Source: Planctomycetota bacterium (GTDB lineage Bacteria > Planctomycetota > Brocadiia > JAJRTI01). From it: 16,514 nucleotides of DNA. The notes below the pieces were generated by a model. That model was not told the origin of the DNA, searched no databases, and saw only the letters and a list, made by a program, of their open reading frames with translations. Both the position numbers and the translations under genes were made by a program. Each line of letters begins with the position of its first letter. The first letter of the stretch is position 1. Shown here piece by piece: positions 7,522 to 14,621 of this stretch. The DNA lies in NCBI GenBank assembly GCA_024278415.1, contig JAJRTI010000629.1, forward strand, positions 1-16,514, written 5' to 3'.

Positions 7522-7590
7522 GTAGCCGCATGCGCCAGCACGCGGGAGCCCGCGCCCTGGCGGGCGCGGCTACATGGCGAATGCGGCTAC
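7522..7590. repeat. Intergenic inverted repeat GTAGCCGC...GCGGCTAC
   Basis: GTAGCCGC at 7522-7529 is the exact reverse complement of GCGGCTAC at 7566-7573, and a second copy of GCGGCTAC lies at 7583-7590. Between the arms is a small inner hairpin GCCCGC/GCGGGC (7548-7553/7560-7565). No T-tract follows. The arrangement resembles a dispersed intergenic palindromic element sitting between co-oriented genes. It could instead weakly attenuate or process the mRNA. Confidence 0.5.
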
Positions 7591-7622
7591 TGTGCAAGTG
7601 CGTAGCGACGAGGATCTCGACC

Positions 7623-8624
7623 ATGGCTTCCACTTTCCCCAAGCGGCCGGTTGCAGCCGGCATTGCGTTCATCAACGAAGCGCTCCGGAATGGCTGGGCG
7701 GAAGAGGCCCGCGGCCGGGGGATCGACGCCGCGGAAGCCGACGAATGGCGCGCCTGGTACGAGCGCGACGTCTGCGCGCCGTTTGTCGTGCACGAAGGGC
7801 CCGACGGCGCGACCGAGATCGATGCCGGCGCCGGCGACGCCGTGGACGTGGACAGCTTGCCCCTTATCGTCCGCGACGTGGAACAGGCCGCGTTCGCCGG
7901 CAGGATCTATCCGCTTGAGCGGGACGGCCTGTACCGATTCATGGTCTTGACGCGGAGCCTGCGCAACCTCATTGTCGCTCGGCAGGGCCGGCTCGCGCCC
8001 ATGCTGGAGGGCCTCGCGGGGCTCCAAGTCCACGGCAACCGGGAGGACGGCGACGCGTTGGACACGCTGGAGGCCCGGTTGCCGACGTGCGCGTTCGCGT
8101 GCATCACCTGCGGCAAGATCGCGGCCCTGGCCGCGCAGGTGCTCCAGCGCCAAGGCTTCCGCACGCGGCTGGCCAGCGGGCTCACGACAGACGACTGGAA
8201 CACGTACGACAACGGCCATGCCCTGTTCGAGGTGTTCGATCCCGAGGCGGCGAAGTGGATCCTCGCGGACCTGGACATGGGATACCTGTTTCGGCGAGAC
8301 GGAGTGCTGCTCGACGCCGGCGAGGTGTGGGAGGGCTTTCAGAGAGGAACGCCTCTTGAACTCGCGCCCCTGGCCAAGGCCATCGTCGACCCGTTCTTCT
8401 CCAGCGCGAACGGCTTCAACTGGTTTCTTCGCTTCCGGTGGAAATGGCAAAGCGAGGAAGGCAAGCTGAACTGGTACCGGCGCGTGCTGCAAAACGTCAG
8501 CATTGCGAAAGACGGCCAGCGGATATTCGTTGGCGACGCCGAGAAGATCCGAACGTACGTCGGCCCTGAAAACGCGCGCGTGCTGCCGTACGCCGAATGG
8601 CGGGAACGGCTGTACGAACGTTGA
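7623..8624 (+). CDS. Transglutaminase-like cysteine protein
   Basis: A protein of 333 residues with a transglutaminase-like core, the papain-related fold found in peptidases, amidases and protein cross-linkers. The probable catalytic triad is C163 (in ITCGKIAALAAQVL, the helix that starts the fold), H199 (in NGHALFEVFD) and D216 (in KWILADLD). The spacing and flanking GF.TR strand after the Cys helix match the family. The N-terminal 150 residues and the C-terminal tryptophan-rich part (about 260-333) have no assignment that I recognise. No signal peptide is seen. I chose the ATG at 7623 because GAGGA at 7610-7614 lies eight bases upstream; an in-frame ATG at 7530 falls inside the intergenic palindrome and adds an arginine-rich, unlikely N-terminus. 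The next gene starts 19 bases later. Substrate is unknown; an amide or peptide bond is the likely target. Confidence 0.75.
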   Translation: MASTFPKRPVAAGIAFINEALRNGWAEEARGRGIDAAEADEWRAWYERDVCAPFVVHEGPDGATEIDAGAGDAVDVDSLPLIVRDVEQAAFAGRIYPLERDGLYRFMVLTRSLRNLIVARQGRLAPMLEGLAGLQVHGNREDGDALDTLEARLPTCAFACITCGKIAALAAQVLQRQGFRTRLASGLTTDDWNTYDNGHALFEVFDPEAAKWILADLDMGYLFRRDGVLLDAGEVWEGFQRGTPLELAPLAKAIVDPFFSSANGFNWFLRFRWKWQSEEGKLNWYRRVLQNVSIAKDGQRIFVGDAEKIRTYVGPENARVLPYAEWRERLYER

Positions 8625-8642
8625 CCCCCCTACGAGGCAAAC

Positions 8643-9668
8643 ATGCTCCAAATCGAAACCCGCGGCTCGTGGCGCGAGATGGGACGGCAGATTGGCGAGG
8701 AGTTCCGGGAGTGGTTCCGTCCCGCGCTCGACCATTTTGCGTCGTGGCTGGTCGAGGAGCCGGATCGCTACCGTCCGGGCGTGGCCTACGTGCGCCGCGT
8801 CCTGGCCGCACATTGCCCTGAGTTGGGCGACGAGACTCTCGGCATGGCGGAAGGCGCAGGACTGGAGCCGGACTTGATGCTCGGCCTGCGCTACTTCAAC
8901 GAACTGAAGGCGTGCTTGGAGCCGGGCTGTTCGGGGGTGTTCATCGCGGATAGCGACCGCGGGCCGCTGCTCGCGCGCACGTGCGACATCGAACCGGACT
9001 TCAGCGCGGAGATTCAGATCCTGCGCGTGAACCGGCCGGACAACGGCCCCCACGCGATCACGACCACGTATCTGATCTTGAGCGGCGGCGTGGGCCTGAA
9101 CGCGCACGGACTCGCGCTGACCGGGTCCAGCGCGGCGGCCCAGGGGCCGGCCGGGAAGGACGGCTTGCCGACCGCGGTCATCAACCACCTGATCCTGACG
9201 CGATGCCGAACCGTGGCGCACGTCTGTGATCTGCTGGCCCAGGTCCGCGTGCGGGGGAAAGGCGCGGTCGAGTTGGTGTGCGACGCGGCCGGGGCCTCCG
9301 CGCTGATCGAACTGCCGCCGGGCCGCGCGCCGATTCTGACCCATCGCCTCGCGGACCGCGCGTGGCAGGCCTGCTCCAACTTTTGCTTCTCGAAGACACT
9401 CGCGAACCGCGCGGGCCCCGGCCACCTCCAGAACGCTTACGGCCGCTATGGCCGCATCGCGCACCAGGCGGGCGACGGCCTCATGGAGCGTACGGTGGAC
9501 GGCATGAAAGGGCTTCTGCGCGACATCGCCCAGCCCGGCATGGTCTGCCCCGAAGAGCCCTCGCCGTTCCGCACCGCGTACGCATGGATCGCGGAACCGG
9601 CCAACGGCCGGCTGCACGCGGCCCCCGGGCATCCCGGCGAACACGAGTTCTTCGAGGTGACGCTGTGA
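8643..9668 (+). CDS. C45-family Ntn acyltransferase/amidohydrolase (acyl-CoA:6-APA acyltransferase-like)
   Basis: A protein of 341 residues resembling the peptidase C45 / isopenicillin N acyltransferase-like family of N-terminal-nucleophile hydrolases. These mature by self-cleavage before a Cys and then transfer or hydrolyse acyl groups on amines. The N-terminus has the typical GSWREMGRQIGE helix. C96, in EPGCSGVFIAD, is the likely cleavage point and nucleophile. It is followed by GPLLARTCDIE, where the family has a conserved Asp, and by a GLNAHGLALTGSS strand pair. The later YGR and CPEEPS.FRTAY region is consistent with the C-terminal half. GAGG at 8634-8637 supports the start, and no export signal is visible. 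The adjacent transglutaminase-like gene suggests the pair act on the same amide- or peptide-containing compound. Penicillin-type chemistry is not implied; most environmental members have unknown substrates. Confidence 0.75.
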   Translation: MLQIETRGSWREMGRQIGEEFREWFRPALDHFASWLVEEPDRYRPGVAYVRRVLAAHCPELGDETLGMAEGAGLEPDLMLGLRYFNELKACLEPGCSGVFIADSDRGPLLARTCDIEPDFSAEIQILRVNRPDNGPHAITTTYLILSGGVGLNAHGLALTGSSAAAQGPAGKDGLPTAVINHLILTRCRTVAHVCDLLAQVRVRGKGAVELVCDAAGASALIELPPGRAPILTHRLADRAWQACSNFCFSKTLANRAGPGHLQNAYGRYGRIAHQAGDGLMERTVDGMKGLLRDIAQPGMVCPEEPSPFRTAYAWIAEPANGRLHAAPGHPGEHEFFEVTL

Positions 9669-9902
9669 CTGCTCGTGGCCGTGGCGCACTCTCGCGTTTG
9701 ATCCCGTAACGTTGCCGCCGTCAGTGCAACTTGAGGAGCGAATAGGCCTCCACCGAGCCGGTCTGGGTGGAGCAGAGGCTTTTGCACAACTCGCGAGCCC
9801 CCCTGTTTCCGCTACCCCTTCCCTCCAGAAGCTCGGCGGGGAGTCGGACTTGAGCTATCCTCGTGACGATGCCGCTTAACTTGGAATGAGAGGCGAAAGA
9901 GA

Positions 9903-10802
9903 ATGGACCCCCGCAATACGCTGTACTTCGTGTACATGGTGGACTGCGAACCCCTGGCGGAGCGGTCGCCCGCGTGCGGCGGCCCCGCCAGTTGGGGCGT
10001 GAGCGAGGAAGCGATCACGCATTACGCCGACATTTTCCGCGAACGCGGCATCCTGCAAGGGCTGAGCTTCCACACGACGCCGGAGGCGGCCAAGGCCCAC
10101 ACGGACCTGTTGTCCGCGCTGCACCGCGAGGGGTGTGACCTCGGACTCCAGTTGAACGTCCCCGGATACCGCTATCCCCAATATAGGTACGACCTGGGCC
10201 AGTATGACCGCGAACAGCAGCGGGCGATCCTGGAGCAGGCCACGGCCGATTTCGCGGACACGTTCGGCTTCGCGCCCACCACGTACACGCCCTGTTGCGG
10301 ATCCAAGAACAAGCATACGTACGGGCTACTCGTCTCCCTCGGCTACAGGCAGACCCATTCGCCTGTGGCCGGCCGCTACTTTCCGGACCGGCCGGGTCGC
10401 TGCACCTTCGGGTGCTTCCCCTTTCCGCACTGGGCGAGTGCGGAGCATCCCCTGCTCTCGGGCGACTTGCCGCTCTACGTCATCCCCGGCGCGGGCGATC
10501 GCGAACTCCCGCGCGGCGGCCGGCCGTTCGACCTGCGGCCGGAGTCGCCGCCGACCCCGGAGACCCACGAGCGCTACCGGCGCATTATCGACGAAGCCAT
10601 CGAGATCCAGAAGCTCATCGACCAGCCCATCAAAGTCATCGCGTCCGGCGCGCACAACACCGAGCGCGTGAACTTCGAGAACGTCGAATACGCCATCGCC
10701 TACACCCAGGAAGCGGCCGATCGAGAGGGCTTGAACTTCGCGCCGGCCAACTGTGCGATGGTGCGTGAGGCCGCGGAGCAGGCGAGAGCGAAGCCGAGGT
10801 AG
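9903..10802 (+). CDS. NodB-like (polysaccharide deacetylase-fold) protein 2
   Basis: A protein of 299 residues, clearly a paralogue of the first gene of the cluster (693-1610). Shared landmarks are D14-C15-E16 at the end of the first strand, ASWGVSEEAI, an AAKAHTDLL helix, a REQQRAIL helix, SLGYRQ and a late AHN motif. At the position equivalent to H88 of the first protein this one has Asn (LQLN), so the family metal site looks further eroded. It may be a non-hydrolytic binder or use a different ligand set. No signal peptide is seen. The 234-base gap upstream (9669-9902) holds no gene and no convincing promoter that I could pick out. GAGAGG at 9888-9893 supports the start. The modular protein that follows is only 60 bases downstream, so they are probably co-expressed. 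Confidence 0.72.
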   Translation: MDPRNTLYFVYMVDCEPLAERSPACGGPASWGVSEEAITHYADIFRERGILQGLSFHTTPEAAKAHTDLLSALHREGCDLGLQLNVPGYRYPQYRYDLGQYDREQQRAILEQATADFADTFGFAPTTYTPCCGSKNKHTYGLLVSLGYRQTHSPVAGRYFPDRPGRCTFGCFPFPHWASAEHPLLSGDLPLYVIPGAGDRELPRGGRPFDLRPESPPTPETHERYRRIIDEAIEIQKLIDQPIKVIASGAHNTERVNFENVEYAIAYTQEAADREGLNFAPANCAMVREAAEQARAKPR

Positions 10803-10862
10803 TCGCGCCGCGCGCGGCCACAGAAACACGCTCCCAGCAGCATTGAAGAAGGAGAAAGGCCC

Positions 10863-12623
10863 ATGTCACCCTCCGCCTCTGAGTACGCTCCGATCGTGTT
10901 GCTCGCGAACGAGCACACGCCCTTCGCTGAGTATCTGGCTGAAATCCTCTACACCGAAGGCCTCCCGTGGTTCCAGCGCGCCGCGACGTGGGGCCAAGCG
11001 GCCGCGGCCATCGGAGGCGCGCACGCGCTCCTCATTCCGCACGGCGCAGGCGGGCACCTTCCGACGGTGCAGGCGTGGCTCGATGCCGGCGCGACGGTGG
11101 CGGCGATCCGGCCGCCGGACGAGATCGCGCTCCTCGCCGGAGTGGAGCCCTTGGGCCGCGTGGCCGCGGAGTCGCCCTTGCTGTTGGCGCCCCCCTTCGA
11201 TGCCGGCCGGGGGCGCGCCCACGGCGACGCGGATCTCTGGCGCGTCGAGGAGACGGCGAGCGCGCACGTGCTGGCGCAAATCGTGTCCAACGGCGAAAGC
11301 TATCCTGCCGTCGTGTCCGCGGCCTGTGGCCGCGGCCGGCTAGTGGTGTTCGCGTACGACCTGCCTCGCAGCATTGCCCTGACCCGCCAAGGGAATCCCG
11401 CGTGGGTGGGCGCGCGCGGCACGGACTTCGGCTCCAACACGTTTCGGCCAGCCGACCTGTTCGTGCGCCGCGGGGGCGCGGAGACGTGGCTGGACTTTCC
11501 GCACGCCGGCGCGCCCATCGCGGACTTGCAGCAACGTCTGCTGGCCGCGGCAATTGAGGCGCATTCGCCCGCGCCGCTGCCTCGGCTGTGGTACCTGCCG
11601 CACGCGGCGCGGACCGTGCTGTGCGTGCTGGGCGATTCCGACGGCTCAGAGCCCGAGGTCGTGCAGGAGCAGTTGGACGACGTGGCCGCCGCGGGAGGCT
11701 GCATGAGCGCGTTCCTCATCGACTACTCCGTGGACCGCGCGGACGCGGAGACGGTCGCGCGCTGGCGCGCGGCCGGGCACGAGATCACGGTACATCCAGA
11801 CTACGGCCTGCACGGCGACAAGGCGTCGCCCGATGCGGAAACGATGCGCGTCGCGCAGGCGACGATCCGGGAGCGGTTCCGGCGCAAGTTCGGGTTCGCA
11901 CCGCGCACGGTGCGCAACCATTCCGCCGCGTGGGCGGGCTACGCCGAGCAGGCCGAGGTGGAGCGCCGCGTGGGGTTCCGGCTCGACTCCATCTACGTGT
12001 ACAGCGCGGCGTTCCAGAAGCCGCCCTACCACGGCCCGGCCGCGGGCTATCTGACCGGCAGCGGGCAGCCGCAGAAGTTCGCGGACGAGCAAGGCCGCGT
12101 GCTCGACATCTACCAGCTCGCCACCGAGGTGTGCGACGAGATGCTGAAGCCGAAATACCTGGGCTACGACATGGAGGCCGGGTGGGCGGCCGCGAAGGCG
12201 CTGCTCGACGCAAGCCTCCAGCGCTGGCATTCGTACATCGGGCTCTCGTTCCACCCGATTACGCACCACAGGAACCCGGACGCGAGGCGGTGGTTGCGAG
12301 ATCGCATTCTGCCGTATGCCCGGAACGCGGGCGCGCCGCTGTGGAGCGCGGAGCAAGTGCTGGACTTCGCGGATGCGCGGCGAGCGTGCCGGATCGAGAA
12401 CGCGGAGTGGACGCACGGGCTGTTCAGGTGCGAGCTTCACGCTCCGTCCGCGGACGCGGGCTTGACGCTCATGATGCCGGCGCGGGCACAGGGCCGAAGA
12501 CTAGCGACACTGACAGTCGATGCCGACGACGCGCCCGAGTGCGACACTGAGCTTGCGGCCGGCGCGTGGCGGCTTGCGCCAGTGGAACGAGAACGGAGCG
12601 AAATCGTGGCCCGTTATGGCTGA
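10863..12623 (+). CDS. Modular protein: N-terminal amidotransferase-like alpha/beta domain plus C-terminal NodB-like domain
   Basis: A protein of 586 residues. Residues about 8-230 form alternating strands and helices reminiscent of class I glutamine amidotransferase-like (ThuA-type) folds, ending in a CGRGRLVVFAYDLPRSI strand; no clear catalytic Cys-His-Glu triad is visible. Residues about 245-480 resemble a NodB deacetylase fold, with an acidic GDSDGSE motif (D258, D260), HEITVHPDYGLHGD (H311 and H317 as possible metal ligands, spaced more widely than in classical HxxxH), RNHSAAWAGY (H353) and SFHPITHH (H464). A short beta-rich tail (about 505-586) follows. There is no signal peptide. AAGGAG at 10849-10854 gives a strong ribosome binding site. 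This is the third NodB-like protein in the cluster and keeps more potential metal ligands than the two paralogues. Activity is inferred only. Confidence 0.65.
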   Translation: MSPSASEYAPIVLLANEHTPFAEYLAEILYTEGLPWFQRAATWGQAAAAIGGAHALLIPHGAGGHLPTVQAWLDAGATVAAIRPPDEIALLAGVEPLGRVAAESPLLLAPPFDAGRGRAHGDADLWRVEETASAHVLAQIVSNGESYPAVVSAACGRGRLVVFAYDLPRSIALTRQGNPAWVGARGTDFGSNTFRPADLFVRRGGAETWLDFPHAGAPIADLQQRLLAAAIEAHSPAPLPRLWYLPHAARTVLCVLGDSDGSEPEVVQEQLDDVAAAGGCMSAFLIDYSVDRADAETVARWRAAGHEITVHPDYGLHGDKASPDAETMRVAQATIRERFRRKFGFAPRTVRNHSAAWAGYAEQAEVERRVGFRLDSIYVYSAAFQKPPYHGPAAGYLTGSGQPQKFADEQGRVLDIYQLATEVCDEMLKPKYLGYDMEAGWAAAKALLDASLQRWHSYIGLSFHPITHHRNPDARRWLRDRILPYARNAGAPLWSAEQVLDFADARRACRIENAEWTHGLFRCELHAPSADAGLTLMMPARAQGRRLATLTVDADDAPECDTELAAGAWRLAPVERERSEIVARYG

Positions 12624-12663
12624 GGGGCGCTCGTTCCGGCCGCGGCTTTGGAGACGGCAAGTG

Positions 12664-12681
12664 GCAGGGCGGCGCCCTTGC
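12664..12681. terminator. Possible weak stem-loop in the convergent gap
   Basis: The 103-base gap between the ends of the two convergent gene groups (12624-12726) holds no gene. GCAGGGC (12664-12670) can pair with GCCCTTGC (12674-12681) around a three-base loop with one bulge. No T-run follows on either strand, so this is at best a weak or Rho-assisted bidirectional terminator. Confidence 0.2.
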
Positions 12682-12726
12682 GGTGCGTGACGGCCGCAGC
12701 CTCGCCGCCGCGCCGCCCAGATCGGC

Positions 12727-13548
12727 TCACGCCCCCGCTCGATGGGCTCGCGGTTCGTCGCGCAGCCTGACGCGAGGCCGGCCCGCGGAGTCGAGTATCA
12801 CGTCTACCTCGACCTTGTAGGTGTTCGCGATTCGATCCTCCGTGAGCACTTGGCAAGGCCGTCCGTCGGCCACAATGCCGCCATCCTGCATCATGAGCAC
12901 CCGGTTGAAAAACAAGCCGGCCAGGTCCAGGTCGTGCAGGACCGCCAGCACCGTCAAGTCCTTGGTCGCGTGCAGCTCCCGAATCAGTCGCAGAATCTGC
13001 AACTGATAGCGCAGGTCGAGCGAAGCGGTGGGCTCGTCCAGCAGCAGCATCCGCGGTTCTTGGGCCAGGGCCTTGGCCAGGAAGACACGCTGCCGCTCGC
13101 CGCCCGAAAGGTGCCCAACGGGCTTGTCACGGAAGACGCCGGTATCGGTCTCTTCGAGCGCGAGTTCCACCGCGTCTCGGTCCGCCGGCGAAAACGAGCC
13201 GAACAGCCCCCGGTGGGGGAACCGGCCCATGCGCACCACCTCCGCCACCTTGAAGGGGATAGATGCCGGCACGGCCTGGGGCAACACCGCGGCCTGCCGG
13301 GCGCGCTCGCGCACGGACATCGCCGTGAGCGAGCGGCCGCCCATGTACACCGTGCCCTCGGCTGGCGGGCGCACGCCAGACACGACCGAGATCAGCGTCG
13401 ACTTGCCGCAGCCGTTGGGGCCGACTAGCGCGGCCAGGTCCCCTGGCGCGAGCGTGAAGCTGAGCCCGCGCAGCACCCGGGGACCGCGGGGATAGCTGAA
13501 GTGCAGGTTCTCCACGTGCAGCATCGGAGGCAGGGGCGCCGAACTCAT
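12727..13548 (-). CDS. ABC transporter ATP-binding protein, cobalamin/iron-chelate type (BtuD/FecE-like)
   Basis: A protein of 273 residues with all ABC ATPase motifs: Walker A GPNGCGKST at 43-51 (K49), Q-loop Q91, signature LSGGERQRV at 147-155, Walker B LLLDEP at 168-173 with catalytic E172, D-loop SLD at 176-178 and switch H205. The family with this partner permease powers uptake of vitamin B12, haem or ferric siderophores across the inner membrane. The ATG at 13548 overlaps the stop of the permease gene by four bases (ATGA). The reading frame stays open for 276 bases upstream of that ATG, but this is the permease region read in another frame. A G9 run (minus-strand sense) lies just before the start in place of a normal ribosome binding site, so translation is probably coupled. 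Corrinoid versus siderophore substrate cannot be told from this subunit. Confidence 0.92.
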   Translation of the reverse strand: MSSAPLPPMLHVENLHFSYPRGPRVLRGLSFTLAPGDLAALVGPNGCGKSTLISVVSGVRPPAEGTVYMGGRSLTAMSVRERARQAAVLPQAVPASIPFKVAEVVRMGRFPHRGLFGSFSPADRDAVELALEETDTGVFRDKPVGHLSGGERQRVFLAKALAQEPRMLLLDEPTASLDLRYQLQILRLIRELHATKDLTVLAVLHDLDLAGLFFNRVLMMQDGGIVADGRPCQVLTEDRIANTYKVEVDVILDSAGRPRVRLRDEPRAHRAGA

Positions 13549-14621
13549 GCCGCCCCCCCCCGCCTCAGGCGGAACACCACGAGGAAGAACGGCCCGCCCA
13601 CGAGCGCGGTGAGCACGCCCACCGGCAGCTCCCCCGACTCCAGAACCGTGCGGGCCAACGCGTCGGCCACGACCATGAGCGACGCGCCCAGCAACGCACA
13701 AGCCGCGTAGAGGCACGCATGGCTGGCGCCAACCAAGAGCCGGCACAGATGAGGCACGATGAGGCCGACGAATCCGATGATGCCTGAGAAGGCCACAGCC
13801 GAGCCGGCCAACAGCGCTCCACAAGCTACGGAAACGGCCTTCAGTCGCGCGACGTTGACGCCGTTCTGCGCGGCCGCCTCCTCGCCCAAGGACAAGATGT
13901 CCATGGCGCGGGAGTACGCGAGCAGAGGCAGGCCGGCCACGACCAACACCGCGCCCAAGAGCTGCACGTGCTCCTTGCCCAACGCCGGATCGTTGAGGCT
14001 GCCCATGATCCAGAACACGATAGCCGACAGGGCTTGGTCGGACGATAAGGCCTTGATCAAACCGATGAGCGCAGAGAAGAACGACGAAACGACGATGCCT
14101 GCCAGCACCAGACCCGCGATCGTGATCTCGCCATCCACGCGCGCAAGCCCGTACACGATGGCCACCGCGAGCACCGCGCCGACGAACGCCGACAGCGGAA
14201 GCGTCCAGAGGCCCAGCGCGGAGAAGCCCGTGGCCAAGCCTATGGCTGCGCCGAGCGCGCCGCCCGACGACACGCCAAGCGTGAATGGGCTGGCCAGGGG
14301 ATTGCGTAGCAGGCCCTGGAACGCCGCGCCCGCGACGGAGAGCAGCGCCCCCACCAACATCCCCAGGCCGATGCGCGGCAGACGTATCCTCAGCAAGATC
14401 GCCTCGTCCACTCGATTGTAGCCCAGCGACCTCGCCCGCGGGGCGCCCGGCTCGGGCGCCTCACGATGCGAAAGCGCGCCGACGAGCACCCGCAGCGCTT
14501 TGCGCGTGCCGAGCGCGTCGCTCTGCCCCTGGCCGGCACTGAAGATCACGGCAGCGACCAGCACCAGGGCCAGCACGATGAGCGCAGCCGGCCGACCGAG
14601 CATCTGGCGGGCGCGGATCAC
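13545..14621 (-). CDS. ABC transporter permease, BtuC/FecCD family
   Basis: A protein of 358 residues, polytopic, with about ten hydrophobic segments as in BtuC. Family motifs are RLPRIGLGMLVGALLSVAGA before RNPLASP (106-112) with TLGVSSGGALGA following, GFVGLIVPHLCR (about 283-294), and LPVGVLTALVGGPFF near the C-terminus (332-346). I placed the start at the GTG at 14621. It makes a four-base GTGA overlap with the binding-protein stop, like the other junctions in this operon, and it has GGAGG ten bases upstream (14636-14632). A longer version from GTG 14648 has no such support. The loop after the first membrane segment (about 33-70) is longer than usual and charged. The gene ends in a G9 tract coding Gly-Gly-Ala-Ala just before the stop. 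Confidence 0.92.
   Translation of the reverse strand: MIRARQMLGRPAALIVLALVLVAAVIFSAGQGQSDALGTRKALRVLVGALSHREAPEPGAPRARSLGYNRVDEAILLRIRLPRIGLGMLVGALLSVAGAAFQGLLRNPLASPFTLGVSSGGALGAAIGLATGFSALGLWTLPLSAFVGAVLAVAIVYGLARVDGEITIAGLVLAGIVVSSFFSALIGLIKALSSDQALSAIVFWIMGSLNDPALGKEHVQLLGAVLVVAGLPLLAYSRAMDILSLGEEAAAQNGVNVARLKAVSVACGALLAGSAVAFSGIIGFVGLIVPHLCRLLVGASHACLYAACALLGASLMVVADALARTVLESGELPVGVLTALVGGPFFLVVFRLRRGGAA
13553..13561 (-). repeat. G9 homopolymer at the permease/ATPase junction
   Basis: Nine consecutive C on the plus strand (G on the coding strand) encode the penultimate glycines of the permease, five bases before the start of the ATPase gene. Such runs are prone to polymerase or ribosome slippage. 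A -1 shift here would skip the permease stop and join the ATPase frame, which is open across this point. Confidence 0.6.

Noticed and set aside
6261..7541. A 426-codon minus-strand open frame opposite the split aminotransferase
   Set aside because: It spans the amber site without interruption, but this only reflects antisense GC-rich sequence; the sense strand carries the PLP motifs.
7530..7622. Upstream ATG at 7530 for the transglutaminase-like gene
   Set aside because: It lies inside an intergenic palindrome, lacks a ribosome binding site and adds an arginine-rich extension; 7623 has GAGGA eight bases upstream.
7587..9689. A 700-codon minus-strand open frame opposite the transglutaminase-like and C45 genes
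   Set aside because: Antisense shadow of two genes with recognisable catalytic motifs; no motif or ribosome binding site of its own.
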